48,850 bases of DNA from Hyphomicrobiales bacterium (GCA_027483945.1 JAIXTM010000020.1:1-48850), one strand, 5' to 3'. Shown: positions 25,741-36,655, counted from the first letter of the stretch. Notes: a model not told the origin generated them from the letters alone. Numbers and translations are program-made.

Positions 25741-26208
25741 ATGGGTCTCTTGTTCAGCTTTACCGGGCGGGTGTCCCGCGATGTCTATTGGCAGACGACG
25801 CTAGCCATCGTCATCGCCACGATCGGCGCTCTTTATGCGGCGCGCCTCTACGGAAACCTGAGCCTCATCCTGACGATCCTAGCAGCGGCGCTCTACATGT
25901 CGCTGGCGGTCGGTGCCAAGCGCCTGCACGATTCCAACATCACGGGATGGTGGATCGTGCTGTTCTACGTGCTGCCGGTCATCTTCTTCATGGCGATCCT
26001 GGCCATTCAGGAAGACCGCACGATGCTGGACGGCACCTCGGTGGCGCTCGGCTTCTTCGGACTGCTGAGCCTCGTCATCGGCCTCCTCCTGATGGGCTTC
26101 CGCATGGGGACGCGCGGACCGAATCAGTTCGGCAAGGATCCGCTCCAGGAGCGGCAGGCCCGCGTCGAGGAGAAGCGTCGCCGCAAGAAGATGGCGACAC
26201 GCCGTTGA
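25741..26208 (+). CDS. DUF805 family membrane protein
   Basis: A 155-residue inner-membrane protein. It begins MGLLFSFTGRVSRDVYW, the FxGRxxRxxYW signature of DUF805, followed by four hydrophobic segments and the conserved RLHDSNITGWW between the second and third. The C-terminus is strongly basic (EEKRRRKKMATRR) and probably cytosolic. Function is unknown for the family. The ATG at 25741 is chosen because the signature lies immediately after it; upstream frame from 25663 lacks homology. It sits between dapD and dapE, 93 and 32 bases away, so it is likely part of that operon. Confidence 0.88.
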   Translation: MGLLFSFTGRVSRDVYWQTTLAIVIATIGALYAARLYGNLSLILTILAAALYMSLAVGAKRLHDSNITGWWIVLFYVLPVIFFMAILAIQEDRTMLDGTSVALGFFGLLSLVIGLLLMGFRMGTRGPNQFGKDPLQERQARVEEKRRRKKMATRR

Positions 26209-26240
26209 CGGCCCCGCGCCGCGCCGCGTAAGCGCGAGCC

Positions 26241-27416
26241 ATGGACCAATCCGCCGCCATTCCCACCGACGCTCTCGGTCTCGCGCAGGCCCTGATCCGC
26301 TGCCCGTCCGTGACACCGGAGGAAGGCGGAGCGCTGGCCCTGCTGGAAAGCGTGCTGGTTCCAGCCGGCTTCCAGGTCGAGCGTCCGGTCTTCTCGGCCG
26401 AGGGAACGCCCAGCATCGAGAACCTCTATGCGCGGATCGGAACGGCGGGCCCATGCCTGGTCTTTGCCGGCCATACCGACGTGGTTCCGCCCGGAGATGT
26501 CGACCGTTGGAGCCATGGGCCGTTCTCCGGCGACATCGCCGACGGCTATCTGTGGGGGCGCGGCGCGGCCGACATGAAAGGCGGGATCGCCGCCATGGTC
26601 GCCGCCGCCCTCGCCTTCCTGCGCCGTCGGCCGGTGCTGCCAGGCTCCATCGCGTTCCTGATCACCGGCGACGAGGAAGGCCCGGCGGTCAACGGCACCG
26701 TAAAGCTTCTCGACTGGGCGAAGGCCCGCGGCGAGACCTTCGATCATTGCATCCTCGGCGAACCGACCAACCCCGACGCGCTGGGCGACATGATCAAGAT
26801 CGGCCGGCGCGGCTCCTTGACCGGGCGGCTGACCGTCCACGGCACGCAGGGCCATGTCGGCTACCCCCATCTTGCCGACAATCCGATCCGGGGTCTCGTC
26901 CGGCTGATGGCCGCACTGACGGCCGAGCCGCTGGATTCCGGCACGGCGCATTTCGATGCGTCCAACCTGGAGCCGACGACTGTCGATGTCGGCAACCGGG
27001 CGAGCAACGTCATTCCCGCCGAAGCGAAGGCGGTGTTCAACATCCGCTTCAACGACCTGTGGACGCCGGGCACGCTGGACGCGGAGATCCGCCGCCGCCT
27101 CGACCGTGCGGCGGGCAATGCGGTGCGCTACAGCCTCGAGTTCGATCCCACCAATGCGGTGTCGTTCCTGACCGCGCCAGGGGCCTTCACCGACCTCGTC
27201 GCCGGCGCCATCGAGGCGCAGACGGGCCGCCGGCCGGTCCTGTCCACGACGGGCGGCACCTCGGACGCGCGGTTCATCAAGGATTATTGCCCGGTCGTGG
27301 AGTTCGGCCTCGTCGGCCAGACGATGCATCAGGTGGACGAGCGGGTCGCCGTCGACGACCTGCCGGCCCTGGCCGCGATCTACGAGCGGATCCTCGACGC
27401 CTATTTCCCGTCGTAG
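26241..27416 (+). CDS. dapE: Succinyl-diaminopimelate desuccinylase
   Basis: A 391-residue di-zinc M20 peptidase-family enzyme that removes succinate from N-succinyl-LL-diaminopimelate. Metal ligands are seen in [12 protein letters not shown] (His), [15 protein letters not shown] (Asp), [12 protein letters not shown] (Glu-Glu, the second also the general base), and the terminal MHQVDERV (His). [15 protein letters not shown] provides the dimerisation-domain histidine. [17 protein letters not shown] is the substrate-binding signature of DapE. It follows DUF805 by 32 bases. Its last 16 bases overlap the 3' end of the convergent truA gene. Confidence 0.96.
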   Translation: MDQSAAIPTDALGLAQALIRCPSVTPEEGGALALLESVLVPAGFQVERPVFSAEGTPSIENLYARIGTAGPCLVFAGHTDVVPPGDVDRWSHGPFSGDIADGYLWGRGAADMKGGIAAMVAAALAFLRRRPVLPGSIAFLITGDEEGPAVNGTVKLLDWAKARGETFDHCILGEPTNPDALGDMIKIGRRGSLTGRLTVHGTQGHVGYPHLADNPIRGLVRLMAALTAEPLDSGTAHFDASNLEPTTVDVGNRASNVIPAEAKAVFNIRFNDLWTPGTLDAEIRRRLDRAAGNAVRYSLEFDPTNAVSFLTAPGAFTDLVAGAIEAQTGRRPVLSTTGGTSDARFIKDYCPVVEFGLVGQTMHQVDERVAVDDLPALAAIYERILDAYFPS

Positions 27417-28147
27417 CGCACATGGGTGAGGTAGAGGCCGTGCGCCGGCGCCATGCCGGGGCAGGCCTTGCGGTCGCGCGCGTCCAGCGCGGCGCGCATC
27501 CGCGCCACCGGCCAGCGCCCGCCGCCCACCTGCATCAGCGCTCCCACCATCGAGCGGACCTGATGGTGCAGGAACGACCGCGAGGCCGCATGGACGCGGA
27601 TCTCCTGCCCGATGCGTTCGACGTCGAGCCGGTCGAGCGTCTTCACCGGCGTCGAGGCCTGGCATTCCGCGGCACGGAAGGTCGTGAAGTCGTGATGACC
27701 GACGAGGAGTTGAGCCGCTTCGTGCATGGCCGCCTCGTCCAGATGCCAGGGGACGTGCCAGACGCGCGTCAGGTCCAGCGCCGGCGGCGGGCGGCGGTCG
27801 ACGATCCGGTAGATATAGGCGCGGCCCGTGGCTGAGCGGCGCGCGTCGAAATCCTCGCCGACCTCCTCGGCGTTAACGACGGCGATGGGATGCGGCCGCA
27901 GATGGGCGTTGCAGGCATCGCGCACCCGGTCCGCGCGAAGCGGCTTGCCGATATCGACATGGGCCACCTGATGAAGCGCATGGACGCCGGCATCGGTCCG
28001 GCCGGCGCAATGGAGGCGCACCTCGTGGCCGGCGAAGACGGCGATGGCCTCCTCCAGCACCTGCTGCACCGTGGCCACACCCTCCTGACGCTGCCAGCCG
28101 TGATAGGGCGTGCCGTCATACTCGACGATGAGCTTGAAGCGCGGCAT
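27401..28147 (-). CDS. truA: tRNA pseudouridine(38-40) synthase
   Basis: A 248-residue pseudouridine synthase that modifies positions 38-40 in the anticodon arm of tRNAs. The catalytic aspartate is residue 52 in [17 protein letters not shown]. The N-terminus reads [21 protein letters not shown] and the C-terminal part has [19 protein letters not shown], both diagnostic. The ATG at 28147 shares its A with the TGA stop of nth, giving translational coupling; the frame to 28222 is not needed. The 3' end overlaps dapE by 16 bases on the other strand. Confidence 0.96.
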   Translation of the reverse strand: MPRFKLIVEYDGTPYHGWQRQEGVATVQQVLEEAIAVFAGHEVRLHCAGRTDAGVHALHQVAHVDIGKPLRADRVRDACNAHLRPHPIAVVNAEEVGEDFDARRSATGRAYIYRIVDRRPPPALDLTRVWHVPWHLDEAAMHEAAQLLVGHHDFTTFRAAECQASTPVKTLDRLDVERIGQEIRVHAASRSFLHHQVRSMVGALMQVGGGRWPVARMRAALDARDRKACPGMAPAHGLYLTHVRYDGK

Positions 28148-28893
28148 CAGGCGGGCTTGGGGGCCAGCGCCCCCGTCTTGGCCGGAAAACGGCAGATGTC
28201 GGCGATGAGGCAGCGTGGACAATCGGGCTTCAGCGCCTTGCAGACATAGCGGCCGTGCAGGATCAGCCAGTGATGGGCGTGGAGCATGTAGTCCGCCGGC
28301 ACGCGCTTCAGGAGCCCGAGTTCCACCGCCAACGGGTTCGCCCCCGGCGCGATGGGGATGCGGTTCGAGACGCGGAACAGATGCGTGTCGACGGCGATGG
28401 TCGGCTCGCCGAAGGCGATGTTGAGCACGACGTTGGCGGTCTTGCGGCCGACGCCCGGCAGGGTCTCCAGCACTTCGCGGGATCGCGGCACCTCGCCGCC
28501 ATACTCCTCCACGAGCTTGCGCGAGAGGGCGATGACGTTCTTCGCCTTGTTGCGGAACAGGCCGATCGTGCGGATGTGTTCGCGGACAGTGTCCTCTCCG
28601 AGGGCGAGCATCGCGGCCGGCGTGTCGGCGACCGCGAAGAGCCCCCGCGTCGCCTTGTTGACGCCGGCATCGGTCGCCTGGGCTGACAGGACGACCGCCA
28701 CGAGGAGCGTGAACGCGTTCACGTATTCCAGCTCGCCCCTGGGCTCCGGGTTGGCCTCATGGAACCGGGCGAAGATTTCGCGCACGGCGGCATCGTCCAC
28801 CGGCTTCGGCGCCCGCGACGCGCTGCCCCGTCCCGCCGCGGCCTTTCGCCCCGCCGGCGCGCGCCCGGCAGCTTTCGTCTTCATCTCGGCCAT
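28147..28893 (-). CDS. nth: Endonuclease III
   Basis: A 248-residue DNA glycosylase/AP lyase for oxidised pyrimidines in base excision repair. About 35 basic, alanine-rich residues precede the catalytic domain. The helix-hairpin-helix [17 protein letters not shown] carries the Schiff-base lysine, [12 protein letters not shown] the catalytic aspartate, and the C-terminus binds 4Fe-4S through [17 protein letters not shown] (C-x6-C-x2-C-x5-C). The ATG at 28893 starts [20 protein letters not shown] four codons in is possible. It is the first gene of the nth-truA pair and is divergent from the DUF2244 gene with only 20 bases between their starts. Confidence 0.96.
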   Translation of the reverse strand: MAEMKTKAAGRAPAGRKAAAGRGSASRAPKPVDDAAVREIFARFHEANPEPRGELEYVNAFTLLVAVVLSAQATDAGVNKATRGLFAVADTPAAMLALGEDTVREHIRTIGLFRNKAKNVIALSRKLVEEYGGEVPRSREVLETLPGVGRKTANVVLNIAFGEPTIAVDTHLFRVSNRIPIAPGANPLAVELGLLKRVPADYMLHAHHWLILHGRYVCKALKPDCPRCLIADICRFPAKTGALAPKPA

Positions 28894-28913
28894 GGCCGCC
28901 TTATAAAGGGAGC

Positions 28914-29444
28914 ATGAAGGCCAGCAACCCGAATCCGGAGGACAGGGACGGGACGCGCCCGGCTGCCACGGGCGCCGGGGATCTGGCGCCCGTCTTCGCG
29001 GCCACGATCACCCCGCACCGCTCGCTGACGCCGGCCGGCTTCCGACTGACGATGACGCTGATCTGCCTGGCCATGATCGCGTCCACCATGCCGTTCATGG
29101 TGCTTGGCGCATGGCCGGTCCTGGGTTTCGGGGGCCTCGACCTCCTGGCCCTGTACATCGCGTTCAAGGTCAATTTCCGCTCCGGCCGCGGCGTCGAGGA
29201 GATCATCGTGACGCCGCTCGAATTGCTGCTGCGGCGCGTCACGCCGGGACGGCGGCGGGAATGGCGGTTCAATCCGCTCTGGACGCGGCTGGAGCGCCGG
29301 GAGAACGACGAATTCGGTTTGGAGCAATTGGCTCTCGTATCGCGCGGACAGCGCGTTGTCGTCGGCGCTTGGCTTTCCCCGCCGGAGCGGGCGACCTTCG
29401 CGGAGGCCCTTTCGCAGGCTCTGGCGGACCTGCGCAGGGGCTGA
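28914..29444 (+). CDS. DUF2244 family membrane protein
   Basis: A 176-residue protein. The first 30 residues are polar. Two closely spaced hydrophobic segments follow, FRLTMTLICLAMIASTMPFM and LGFGGLDLLALYIAFKVNF, matching the DUF2244 family of integral membrane proteins. The remaining residues (about 95-176) form a soluble beta-rich domain with VEEIIVTPLELLLRRV and SRGQRVVVGAWLSPPER. No function is known; in alphaproteobacteria it often sits beside nth, as here, where the starts are 20 bases apart on opposite strands. This leaves little room for two independent promoters. Confidence 0.85.
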   Translation: MKASNPNPEDRDGTRPAATGAGDLAPVFAATITPHRSLTPAGFRLTMTLICLAMIASTMPFMVLGAWPVLGFGGLDLLALYIAFKVNFRSGRGVEEIIVTPLELLLRRVTPGRRREWRFNPLWTRLERRENDEFGLEQLALVSRGQRVVVGAWLSPPERATFAEALSQALADLRRG

Positions 29445-29512
29445 CAGGAATCGGGTGGGCCGGCCATCGCGGGCCGTCTATCGTGGCATTCTCGCATTCC
29501 GGGAGGTCCGCC

Positions 29513-30403
29513 ATGCTGCAACGCGCCGTCGACATCACCGCGGACATCGCCCCGCTGCCGGGTTCGAGCCCGGCCGACGATTACGAGCGCGTCACCGCGA
29601 TCGTCGCCTTCATTTCCCGACGCTGGCGGCAGCAGCCCTCCGTGGAGGACATCGCGGCCCATGTCGGCCTGACCGCGACGCAGGTGCACCAGCTTTTCCG
29701 CCGCTGGGCGGGCCTGACGCCGAAAGCCTTCCTCCAGGCGGTCACGCTCGACGCGGCCAAGCGCATGGTGCGCGATACGCCGAGCCTCCTGGACGCCGCC
29801 TACGAACTCGGGCTGTCGGGTCCGGGGCGGTTGCACGATCTCTTCGTGACCCACGAGGCGATGAGCCCCGGCGAATGGAAATCCGGCGGCGCGGGCCTTG
29901 CCATGACCTATGGCTTCCATCCCTCCCCGTTCGGCGAGGCGATCGTCGTGACGACGCCGCGCGGGCTTGCCGGGCTCGGCTTCGTCGACAGCGGGGATCG
30001 GGTGTCGGCCCTCGCCGACATGCAAAGTCGCTGGCGCAATGCCGCGTTCAAGCCGGACCAGGCGGCCACCGCGCCTGTCGCGACGCGAGTCTTCGATCCC
30101 GCGCGCTGGTCCGCGGAGGAGCCGCTGCGCATCGTGCTGATCGGGACCGATTGGGAGGTGCGGGTCTGGGAGGCGCTCCTCGCGATCCCGATGGGACGGG
30201 CGGCCACCTATACCGGCATCGCCGAAAAGGTCTGCACCGCCCGGGCGGCGCGGGCCGTGGGGGCCGCGGTCGGCAAGAATCCGATTTCGTTCGTCGTGCC
30301 TTGCCATCGCGTCATCGGCAAATCGGGCGCGCTGACCGGCTACCATTGGGGGTTGACGCGCAAACAGGCCATGCTCGGCTGGGAGCTGGGCCGGACCGGA
30401 TAA
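29513..30403 (+). CDS. Ada-like protein: AraC-type DNA-binding domain fused to O6-methylguanine-DNA methyltransferase
   Basis: A 296-residue fusion. Residues about 25-115 are an AraC/XylS-type helix-turn-helix pair (VEDIAAHVGLTATQVHQLFRRWAG and LDAAYELGLSGPGRLHDLFV). Residues about 125-296 are a methyltransferase with the acceptor cysteine at 264 in VPCHRVIG and the helix GRAATYTGIAEKVC. It removes alkyl groups from O6-alkylguanine and probably regulates genes. Compared with E. coli Ada, the N-terminal zinc/phosphotriester domain is missing; the sequence before the HTH is only about 25 residues. The ATG at 29513 follows GGGAGG. An open frame to 29111 overlaps DUF2244 and is not coding. Confidence 0.92.
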   Translation: MLQRAVDITADIAPLPGSSPADDYERVTAIVAFISRRWRQQPSVEDIAAHVGLTATQVHQLFRRWAGLTPKAFLQAVTLDAAKRMVRDTPSLLDAAYELGLSGPGRLHDLFVTHEAMSPGEWKSGGAGLAMTYGFHPSPFGEAIVVTTPRGLAGLGFVDSGDRVSALADMQSRWRNAAFKPDQAATAPVATRVFDPARWSAEEPLRIVLIGTDWEVRVWEALLAIPMGRAATYTGIAEKVCTARAARAVGAAVGKNPISFVVPCHRVIGKSGALTGYHWGLTRKQAMLGWELGRTG

Positions 30404-30618
30404 TAGCCAGTCCCTGCGCCATTTTATGGGCATCGTGCCCTCAATATCAGCACAATCAGGGGGCGAAATCGCCGCTCCGGTTGGGACCTCTTTAACGACT
30501 TTGGACGAATATCGCCCGCAGGAAGGGCTTGGCCTTGGGACCTGGCGGGGGCTGGTCCGGCAAGACGCCGTGCGTCGGGTCTCTTCCGCATGGTCGTCCC
30601 GTTGAGAAGGTCCCCGGC

Positions 30619-32436
30619 ATGATGGGTCTGAAATCGTCCTTCGGCGCAGGTCCCCGGCTGCGCCGCAGTCTTTCGATCTCCCTCGGCATGAAGGTCGTCC
30701 TTGTCGCCGTCGCCATCGCGGCGACCTCGCTCGGCACCGCGGTCACCTATCAGACCTTCGAGAAGATCGAGCAGATCGAGACCGAATTCGAGCAGCGGCG
30801 TGCCATGCTCACGGCGATGGTGGCCAAGGCGACGCCCGTTCTGACGGTCGGGCGCGACAACACGACGATCGGCTACATCCTGGAATCGCTGATGCGCGAT
30901 CCCGACTTCGAGGTCGGGTTCGTGGCCGACGACATGAGCGTCAGCCTGGGATCGGCAGGTCGCGACGAGGCGGCCCGCACAAGCTTCAGCCCGCTGCGCT
31001 TCGAGCGCGCCACCAAGATCGACCTGTGGAAGCTCGTGGAGAAGACCGATCTGACGGTCATGCCCTACGAGAGTTCGATCCTCCATATCCAGGCGTTGCG
31101 CATCAATGTCGGGAACAAGCTCGTCGGCTATGCCGTCCTGCGATTCGACAGCCGGCGCGTCGCCCAGCTGGTGCAGGCCGAGATCCGCAACAACGTCCTG
31201 ATCGGCGTCGGGATCGTCGGCGTGATCGCGCTCGTCCTCTCGCTGGTCCTCGCGCGACTGACGCGCCCGATCCGTCCGCTCTCGCAGGCCATCACCGACC
31301 TGTCCGCGGGACGGCTCGATACGACGATCCCCGCCCGCGAACGCGGCGACGAGATCGGCGCCATCGCCCGCGCATTGGAGGTCTTCCGCGACAGCCTGAA
31401 TGAACGGAACCGGCTGCAGGAGGAATCGGCCTCGCAGCGTGACCAGAACGAACGGGAACGACGTATCAACGAGGAGGAGCGAGCCCGGACCGTTGCCGAG
31501 CAGGAGGCCGTCGTGGCGGCCATCGGGGAAGGTCTCGACCGTCTCTCCTCCGGCGACCTCAGCCACCGGATCCTGACGGCGTTTCCGGCCGAGTACAGGA
31601 AGCTGAAGAACGACTTCAACGCGGCGATGGAGAGCCTCGCCGGGACGATCACCGATATCCGCGAGAACGCGGAGGCGATCCATTCCGATGCCGGCGACAT
31701 CTCCCGCTCGACCGACGACCTGGCAAGCCGTATCGAGAGCCAGGCGGCGAGCCTCCAGCAGACGGCCTCGGCTCTCGACGAGATCACCGCGACGGTCCGG
31801 CAGACCGCCGAGGGCGCCCTGCGGACGCAGCGGGTCGTGGCCAGCGCCAAGAGTGCGGCCGAACGATCGGGATCGGTCGTGAACGAGGCCATTTCGGCGA
31901 TGGGCGGCATCGAGCAGTCGGCCCGCGAGATTTCCCAGATCATCGGCGTGATCGACGAGATCGCGTTCCAGACCAACCTGCTCGCCCTCAATGCCGGCGT
32001 CGAGGCGGCAAGGGCCGGAGAGGCGGGCAAGGGCTTCGCGGTCGTCGCGACGGAAGTCCGCGCCCTCGCCCAGCGCTCGGCGGAAGCGGCCAAGGAGATC
32101 AAGGGCCTCATCTCCGCCTCAACCGCCCAGGTGACGAACGGCGTGTCGCTTGTCAGCGAAACCGGAAAGGCCCTGACCGCCATCGTGTCCCACGTGGTGG
32201 AAACCAACGCGCTGGTGACCGAGATCGCGGGTGCGGCGCAGGAGCAGTCGACCGCGCTTGCCGAGGTGAACGCCGCCGTGAACCGGATGGACCAGCTGAC
32301 GCAGCAGAATGCGGCCATGGTCGAAGAGACCAACGCCGCCAGCCAGACGCTCACGTCCGGCGTGGAGCGGCTCGCCGGCAGCATCCGCCGCTTCCGGACA
32401 GACTCGGAGGCCGACGACATGGCCGCTGCAGCCTGA
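30619..32436 (+). CDS. Methyl-accepting chemotaxis protein
   Basis: A 605-residue chemoreceptor. The first membrane helix is at about residues 22-45 ([22 protein letters not shown]), with a periplasmic sensor of about 135 residues resembling a single-Cache domain, and a second helix at about 185-208. HAMP follows ([20 protein letters not shown]), then a long coiled coil and a second HAMP-like unit ([22 protein letters not shown]). The signalling tip reads [31 protein letters not shown]. There is no terminal CheR/CheB pentapeptide. The ATG at 30619 follows GAGAAGG. No che or flagellar gene is nearby, so it is an orphan receptor; the ligand is unknown. The 215-base leader contains no site I can name. 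Confidence 0.93.
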   Translation: MMGLKSSFGAGPRLRRSLSISLGMKVVLVAVAIAATSLGTAVTYQTFEKIEQIETEFEQRRAMLTAMVAKATPVLTVGRDNTTIGYILESLMRDPDFEVGFVADDMSVSLGSAGRDEAARTSFSPLRFERATKIDLWKLVEKTDLTVMPYESSILHIQALRINVGNKLVGYAVLRFDSRRVAQLVQAEIRNNVLIGVGIVGVIALVLSLVLARLTRPIRPLSQAITDLSAGRLDTTIPARERGDEIGAIARALEVFRDSLNERNRLQEESASQRDQNERERRINEEERARTVAEQEAVVAAIGEGLDRLSSGDLSHRILTAFPAEYRKLKNDFNAAMESLAGTITDIRENAEAIHSDAGDISRSTDDLASRIESQAASLQQTASALDEITATVRQTAEGALRTQRVVASAKSAAERSGSVVNEAISAMGGIEQSAREISQIIGVIDEIAFQTNLLALNAGVEAARAGEAGKGFAVVATEVRALAQRSAEAAKEIKGLISASTAQVTNGVSLVSETGKALTAIVSHVVETNALVTEIAGAAQEQSTALAEVNAAVNRMDQLTQQNAAMVEETNAASQTLTSGVERLAGSIRRFRTDSEADDMAAAA

Positions 32437-32457
32437 TAAAACCGACCCAACATGAAA

Positions 32458-32479
32458 CAGCCGGCCCGAGGGCCGGCTG
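32458..32479. terminator. Bidirectional terminator between chemoreceptor and DUF4142 genes
   Basis: CAGCCGGCCC-GAG-GGCCGGCTG forms a stem of about nine perfect pairs with a three-base loop. It lies between two convergent stop codons (32436 and 32506). Only short T/A tracts flank it (TGTCCTGGTT on one side, TGTTTCATG on the other strand), so it fits a GC-rich alphaproteobacterial terminator serving both genes. Confidence 0.75.
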
Positions 32480-32505
32480 TCCTGGTTCAGATCTGCTTGC
32501 GCAGC

Positions 32506-33207
32506 TTACCGGGCACGGGCGCTGCCGAGGCTGGCCTGAAGCCGGTCGAGCTGAGCCAGGTGCTGGCGGATCAGCGGAACCGCCTGCCGCGCGACGCGGC
32601 GCAGTTGCGGATCGTCGCCGGACTGGGCGTAAGCGGAATGGATCGCATAGGCCTCCTGGTGTCCGACGATCTGCAACTGGACATAGGCAAGATCGAATTC
32701 CGGACCCTGCGGCAGGGATTGCAACTGCGCCAGGGCCGCGGACTTCTCCGACGGCGTGCTCATGCGGCCGACGACGTTGCCGCCCGTGAAGCCGATGCCC
32801 GCACCGACAAGCGCCCCGATCGGGCCGCCGACGAGCGCACCGACGCCGGCGCCGGCGAGCGTGGAGCCGGCCGTGCCGCCGAGCGGCAGCGAGGGCGCGG
32901 GAGCGGCCCCGGCGACAGAGCCGGTGGCGACATCGTCACCGAGCCGGGCCATCAGCCGCGTCTGCTCGTTGACCTCGGCGCGGGCGAAGGTCCGCAGGCG
33001 CCGATCGGTGGCTTTCTCGTAGGCGAGGCGGCTGGACGTGTCGAGGAAATCGCCCCCGGCATAGGCCATGGCGGCGTAATCGGCCGCGCTCATGGCCGGC
33101 ACGGAAGCGCCCGGCACGCCGGTCGGGGCCGGGGCGGCGGTCTGGGCCAGGGCGAAGGTCGGCGCGGAAGCGAGCATCGCTGCCGCAAGAAGGGTCGTGA
33201 TCTTCAT
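32506..33207 (-). CDS. DUF4142 family secreted protein with glycine-zipper segment
   Basis: A 233-residue protein with a signal peptide (MKITTLLAAAMLASAPTFALAQ, cleavage near residue 22). A DUF4142-like (ferritin-related helical) domain starts YAAMAYAGGDFLDTSSRLAYEKATDRRLRTFAR and resumes FDLAYVQLQIVGHQEAYAIHSAYAQSGDDPQLRRVARQAVPLIRQHLAQL. Between the halves, about residues 108-150, is a glycine-zipper stretch (AGVGALVGGPIGALVGAGIGF) of the kind that inserts in membranes. DUF4142 proteins are periplasmic or outer-membrane linked and often stress-induced; function is unknown. It ends 26 bases from the bidirectional terminator. The 162 bases upstream hold a short AT-richer patch but no recognisable promoter. 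Confidence 0.85.
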   Translation of the reverse strand: MKITTLLAAAMLASAPTFALAQTAAPAPTGVPGASVPAMSAADYAAMAYAGGDFLDTSSRLAYEKATDRRLRTFARAEVNEQTRLMARLGDDVATGSVAGAAPAPSLPLGGTAGSTLAGAGVGALVGGPIGALVGAGIGFTGGNVVGRMSTPSEKSAALAQLQSLPQGPEFDLAYVQLQIVGHQEAYAIHSAYAQSGDDPQLRRVARQAVPLIRQHLAQLDRLQASLGSARAR

Positions 33208-33369
33208 GCAGGTCTCCTGTCGTGGCTACGCAGCCGGCTGCGGCCGTATGCGACGCGGGGCTGTCCTGCCAACAGAAGGCCAGTACGAATGTTCCAGCGA
33301 AGCGACTGAAAAACCTAGCGAATCGGCTTAGCTTACCGTCGGCGGCCTTCGGGCTGCCGCGCCTTGCCC

Positions 33370-34341
33370 CTAACGGGGCACGACGCTGTCGCGCAGCGTC
33401 ACAAGACGGGCGCGGGCCTTGGTGTTGCCGGCCGGATACTGGCCCATGATGAGAGCCAGCGCCCCGCCGGTGACCTTGGCCCAGGCGACGCCGGACACCT
33501 TGGCCCCGAGCTTTGCGGGCCGGTCATAGGCGATCTCGGCCATCTTCACGCCGTCCACCTCGATGACGCGCTTGGAGACGATGGACGTGCCGGGGAACTG
33601 CTTTTCCACCCGCACCGCCATGGCGTGGATGTCGCGGTCGAAATTGATGGTCTGTCCCGGCTGCAGCTTGATCGCGAGGATCGTGGCGAAGGACTGGCTC
33701 GGCGTGTCCACGTCGTCGGAGGCGCCATCGGTCAGGATCGCAACGGTGCCGAGCCCGATGAAGGAGAGGCGCATGCCGACGCGGTCGCCGATGCGGAAGG
33801 GAAGGGACGCCAGCTTGTCCTCGTCGCTGCGCGGCCGTTCCACCGCGCTCGTCAGCGCGGCCCTCAGGGCGGCCATGGGCACCACGTCTCGGGCGGCATC
33901 GGGCACCATCACGATGACCATGACGTTGCCTTCCGCGCCCTGAAGGACCGAGGAGATGAGCTGCGCCTTCCGCTCGGCATAATAGCCCTGGAAGATGACG
34001 GCCGGACGCCCGTTGACCGTCAATTCCTCGACGGAGTCCAGCCGGACCCGCTTGTCGTTCTCCTTCTCGATCTCGGCCTTCGAAACCGGTCCCTTCGGCG
34101 TTTCCTGCACCATCAGCATCAGGCCCCGCGGATGCTGGAAGCGCACAACCGGCTGCGTCATGAGGACGAAGCCTTCCGGAGGGACAATGCCCCAGCCCGC
34201 ACCGGGGGGCACCACGACACCGGGCGCCAGGGGGGCGTCCGAAGGCACCGGCACGGAGGGCTGCGTCTGCGCGTGGCCGTGCGCGGACAACGAGAAGATG
34301 GCGATCAGGACGAGCGCCAGACGGCGCAGGATCGGTGTCAT
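33370..34341 (-). CDS. Secreted protein of unknown function
   Basis: A 323-residue protein with a signal peptide (MTPILRRLALVLIAIFSLSAHGHAQ, cleavage after HAQ). The mature part has alternating hydrophobic strands typical of a soluble beta-rich periplasmic protein: GFVLMTQPVVRFQHPRGLMLMV, GRPAVIFQGYYAER, FRIGDRVGMRLSFIGLGTVAILTDG, and IEVDGVKMAEIAYDRPAKLG. I do not recognise a family and see no catalytic motif or cysteine pattern. The start at 34341 follows GGAG at normal spacing; MQAEPA at 34359 is a credible alternative. The gene is divergent from dnaK with 347 bases between starts, and has no partner on its own strand within 160 bases. Confidence 0.8.
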   Translation of the reverse strand: MTPILRRLALVLIAIFSLSAHGHAQTQPSVPVPSDAPLAPGVVVPPGAGWGIVPPEGFVLMTQPVVRFQHPRGLMLMVQETPKGPVSKAEIEKENDKRVRLDSVEELTVNGRPAVIFQGYYAERKAQLISSVLQGAEGNVMVIVMVPDAARDVVPMAALRAALTSAVERPRSDEDKLASLPFRIGDRVGMRLSFIGLGTVAILTDGASDDVDTPSQSFATILAIKLQPGQTINFDRDIHAMAVRVEKQFPGTSIVSKRVIEVDGVKMAEIAYDRPAKLGAKVSGVAWAKVTGGALALIMGQYPAGNTKARARLVTLRDSVVPR

Positions 34342-34688
34342 GGCGGGCTCCGCTTGCATCCGGCAGGCTCCCTCGGGAGGCACGAGCTTAATCCTAAGCC
34401 GCCGTTTGCGCGAACCCGGTGCGCGGGCGCACGAGAACAGGCCGCTCACGGCCTCCTGGAGATCGGCAAAGTTGCCTTGCGGCACCGGAAGCCCCCTCCT
34501 ATATAGCCGCCCAACGGAAGACCGACGGAACGGCCGCCCTGCTCTCGGGGCTGCCGCGGCAAAACCGGACCCTTGAAGTCCGCGCGTCTTGCAAGCCGTC
34601 CTTCCACCCACCACCTCTGGGTTATTCCACATGGGCCGGATGCCTGATGGGTCCGGCGGTCTCGCTAGAGAAGGATCAGGAGATCAAG
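34342..34688. other. Intergenic region and long dnaK leader
   Basis: This 347-base gap holds no gene I can support. It contains the start region of the divergent secreted-protein gene, a promoter-like pair at 34476-34505, and a leader of about 180 bases before dnaK. The leader includes a second CTTGAA at 34572-34577, without a matching -10 at the expected distance, and ends in AGGAG, nine bases before the dnaK ATG. No CIRCE inverted repeat (TTAGCACTC/GAGTGCTAA) is present. Confidence 0.6.
34476..34505 (+). promoter_or_regulatory. Probable heat-shock (RpoH-type) promoter for dnaK
   Basis: CTTGCG at 34476-34481 and CTATAT at 34499-34504 are separated by 17 bases. This fits the alphaproteobacterial sigma-32 pattern (CTTG, 16-18 bases, CYTATNT), and the same bases also read as a housekeeping pair TTGCGG-17-TATATA. 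It would place transcription about 178 bases before the dnaK ATG. The position and orientation suit dnaK. Which sigma factor uses it cannot be told by eye. Confidence 0.55.
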
Positions 34689-36608
<1,920 letters not shown>

Positions 36609-36632
36609 GCTGCGCCTGCCCTAGTGAAGATG

Positions 36633-36655
36633 GCGGCCGGGCCAAGCCCGGCCGC
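36633..36655 (+). terminator. GC-rich hairpin between dnaK and dnaJ
   Basis: GCGGCCGGG and CCCGGCCGC are perfect 9-base arms around a five-base loop, 24 bases after the dnaK stop. Only TTCC follows, so full termination is doubtful. It may act as a partial terminator or mRNA-stabilising structure that lowers dnaJ relative to dnaK. The 100 bases between it and dnaJ show no clear promoter. Confidence 0.55.

Noticed and set aside
30404-30618. CtrA box upstream of the chemoreceptor
   Set aside because: One TTAA occurs (in CTTTAACG) but there is no second TTAA at the seven-base spacing required.
34342-34688. CIRCE operator for HrcA control of dnaK
   Set aside because: No TTAGCACTC/GAGTGCTAA repeat is seen here or before grpE, and no hrcA gene is in the window.
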